A stretch of DNA of 64,000 nucleotides from CABZJG01 sp902512685 (GTDB lineage Bacteria; Pseudomonadota; Alphaproteobacteria; Rhodobacterales; Rhodobacteraceae): assembly GCA_051201605.1 (NCBI GenBank), contig CP179201.1:1240001-1304000 (forward strand). Direction: 5' to 3'. The translations under genes and the position numbers were made by a program. Each line of letters starts with the position of its first letter. Position 1 is the first letter of the stretch. Below, one piece after another: positions 62,992-64,000 of this stretch. The notes below the pieces were generated by a model. The model had not been told where the DNA came from and did not search any database. It saw nothing but the letters and a program-made list of their open reading frames with translations.

Positions 62992-64000
62992 ATGGATATT
63001 TTATCACAATTAAACAAACTATGCGATCAAAACGCCTATCTTGAACTCACACCAAAATCAAAAATCCCAGTAGCTACTGATTGGCCAAACAAAGGCCAAG
63101 CAGTAGATATTGCACTGTCTAGGAACCACAATTTAGGAATTGTGTTGGGCGCTTCATCTGGCCTTCTGGATGTCGATCTGGACTGCATGGAAGCAAAGGT
63201 GTTAGCAGATTTCATTCTTCCAGAACCAGTTGCTAAATTTGATAGAGGAACGCCTGACAGTGGTCATTACCTATACGAGGCAACTTCGTTCGGCTCTCGC
63301 AAATCATTCACTTCAGATAAATCAGGTTCTACATTAGTGGAATTGAGGGGTGATGGTGCACAAACCATGATCCCGCCTTCAGTCCATCCAAATGGAAATA
63401 AGCTTTCTTTTACTGTGTTTAATGAAGCGGCTAATGCGGTTGAATATGCAGATTTATTGAGAGCCGTTAATCTTTTAGCTGCCTGTTCAGAAATCGCCCA
63501 AAGCTGGCAAGACGGAATTCGCCATGACTTGGCAATGGCATTTAGCGGCTTGGCTCGAAAACAGGACTTAAATGCCAACCTCGTGATGCAGATTGTACAG
63601 CGTATTTGCCAAATAAATAATGATCCTGAAGAAAAGGATCGGCTCAATACTGTTAGAAGCACGTTCTCCAAGCCAATGGATGATTTGATTGGATATAAAG
63701 GTTTGGTTGAGTGTCTAGGACATTCAGCGGCCAAGCGTATCGCAGATCGAATTGCAGCGTATTCGGAAAAGCCAAGACACTTCGAGATTGTTAATAGCAA
63801 AAATGAGGGTGGTAACATCATCAACTTTGGGCAGTTCTCTGACAAGGCTAATGTTACTGAGGCCAAAATGGGTTCGGCCCTAGCCCAATGGCTGATTGGA
63901 AGAGCCGTTTACGTCTTTGAAAAAAAGCAATGGATGATTTGGAATGGCTGTTATTGGGAAGCTGATCAACGCTCAATAATAACTAAGCTGGCCTATCAGT
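62992..64000 (+). CDS. Bifunctional prim-pol / P4-type helicase initiator (C-terminal part outside window)
   Basis: At least 336 codons, open to the window edge. The N-terminal prim-pol domain shows the catalytic acids in LLDVDLDCMEAK (D60, D62, D64), TPDSGHYLYEA with His92, VELRGDGAQ and the histidine in PPSVHPNGN (His132). From residue ~214 it equals the truncated gene at 49167-50696, which supplies the SF3 helicase and winged-helix end, so the full protein should have about 720 residues. Such proteins start replication of satellites and integrative plasmids. The start ATG has only a weak ribosome site; a consensus promoter lies 255 bp upstream. Confidence 0.85.
   Translation, partial: MDILSQLNKLCDQNAYLELTPKSKIPVATDWPNKGQAVDIALSRNHNLGIVLGASSGLLDVDLDCMEAKVLADFILPEPVAKFDRGTPDSGHYLYEATSFGSRKSFTSDKSGSTLVELRGDGAQTMIPPSVHPNGNKLSFTVFNEAANAVEYADLLRAVNLLAACSEIAQSWQDGIRHDLAMAFSGLARKQDLNANLVMQIVQRICQINNDPEEKDRLNTVRSTFSKPMDDLIGYKGLVECLGHSAAKRIADRIAAYSEKPRHFEIVNSKNEGGNIINFGQFSDKANVTEAKMGSALAQWLIGRAVYVFEKKQWMIWNGCYWEADQRSIITKLAYQ
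63631..64000 (+). repeat. Inverted repeat arm 2 (identical to 50327-50696, reversed)
   Basis: Second arm of the inverted duplication. It begins at GAAAAGGATC inside the prim-pol gene and continues to the window edge without any difference that I could find by direct comparison. Confidence 0.88.

Noticed and set aside
63267..63866. 199-codon minus-strand frame over the prim-pol gene
   Set aside because: It is antisense to the prim-pol/helicase frame, which shows catalytic motifs; the same shadow appears over the truncated copy.

Overview
The window looks like a chromosome segment of a marine alphaproteobacterium of the Rhodobacterales (Roseobacter group). The basis is gene order and family content: recJ-glpX-hom, soxBDAG, dnaG-rpoD, nrdR-ribD, clpP-clpX, and NDUFA12-mlaD-DUF2155-aat-accC-accB. 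This is inferred from recognised families, not from a database search.

Layout. 1-3060 (- strand): recJ (cut by the window edge), glpX and homoserine dehydrogenase. 3.2-12.7 kb: a TetR regulator with a perfect operator-like palindrome, a beta-hydroxyacid dehydrogenase, glutamate dehydrogenase and a threonine-dehydratase-like enzyme, then the four-subunit sarcosine oxidase operon. 12.8-19.0 kb: dnaG, rpoD, small genes and nrdR. 19.0-25.4 kb: the riboflavin genes ribD and ribE, separated by a three-gene capsule cluster (kpsS, a kpsD/wza-like lipoprotein gene, kpsC) on the other strand. Two of those three genes carry frameshifts in short homopolymers, and nearby yjbQ has an in-frame amber codon. 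25.5-32.7 kb: a GlxA-type regulator, clpP-clpX and the envelope/acetyl-CoA-carboxylase block. 33-34.5 kb: an acyl-CoA synthetase.

35.2-48.1 kb is an accessory block lying between IS6-family copies of the same orientation. It encodes a MarR regulator, a cytoplasmic AmiC-like sensor, a flotillin, a complete urea/amide-type ABC transporter whose second ATPase is fused in frame to an amidase, and an acyl-CoA ligase. Together they read as uptake of an amide, hydrolysis next to the transporter and CoA activation of the acid.

47.8-64.0 kb is a plasticity zone and the most unusual part. It holds four relics or copies of one replicon type: a prim-pol/SF3-helicase initiator followed by a symmetric origin of three 9-bp iterons, an AT-rich core and three inverted iterons, then a conserved segment. 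In one copy an integrase N-terminus follows. Two copies are truncated and joined to IS6 left ends. The truncated primase at 49.2-50.7 kb and the 5'-complete one at 63.0 kb share a perfect inverted repeat of at least 370 bp around a 12.9 kb segment. Cargo between the relics: a secreted beta-lactamase-fold hydrolase, a 5'-truncated cyclase-TPR protein, a secreted agmatine-deiminase-family enzyme, and a 2-hydroxyacid module (FMN L-lactate dehydrogenase, TRAP transporter, GntR/FadR regulator with two operator-like palindromes). The last module sits between two fragments of an IS3 element in permuted order.

No rRNA gene, complete tRNA gene or CRISPR array was seen.
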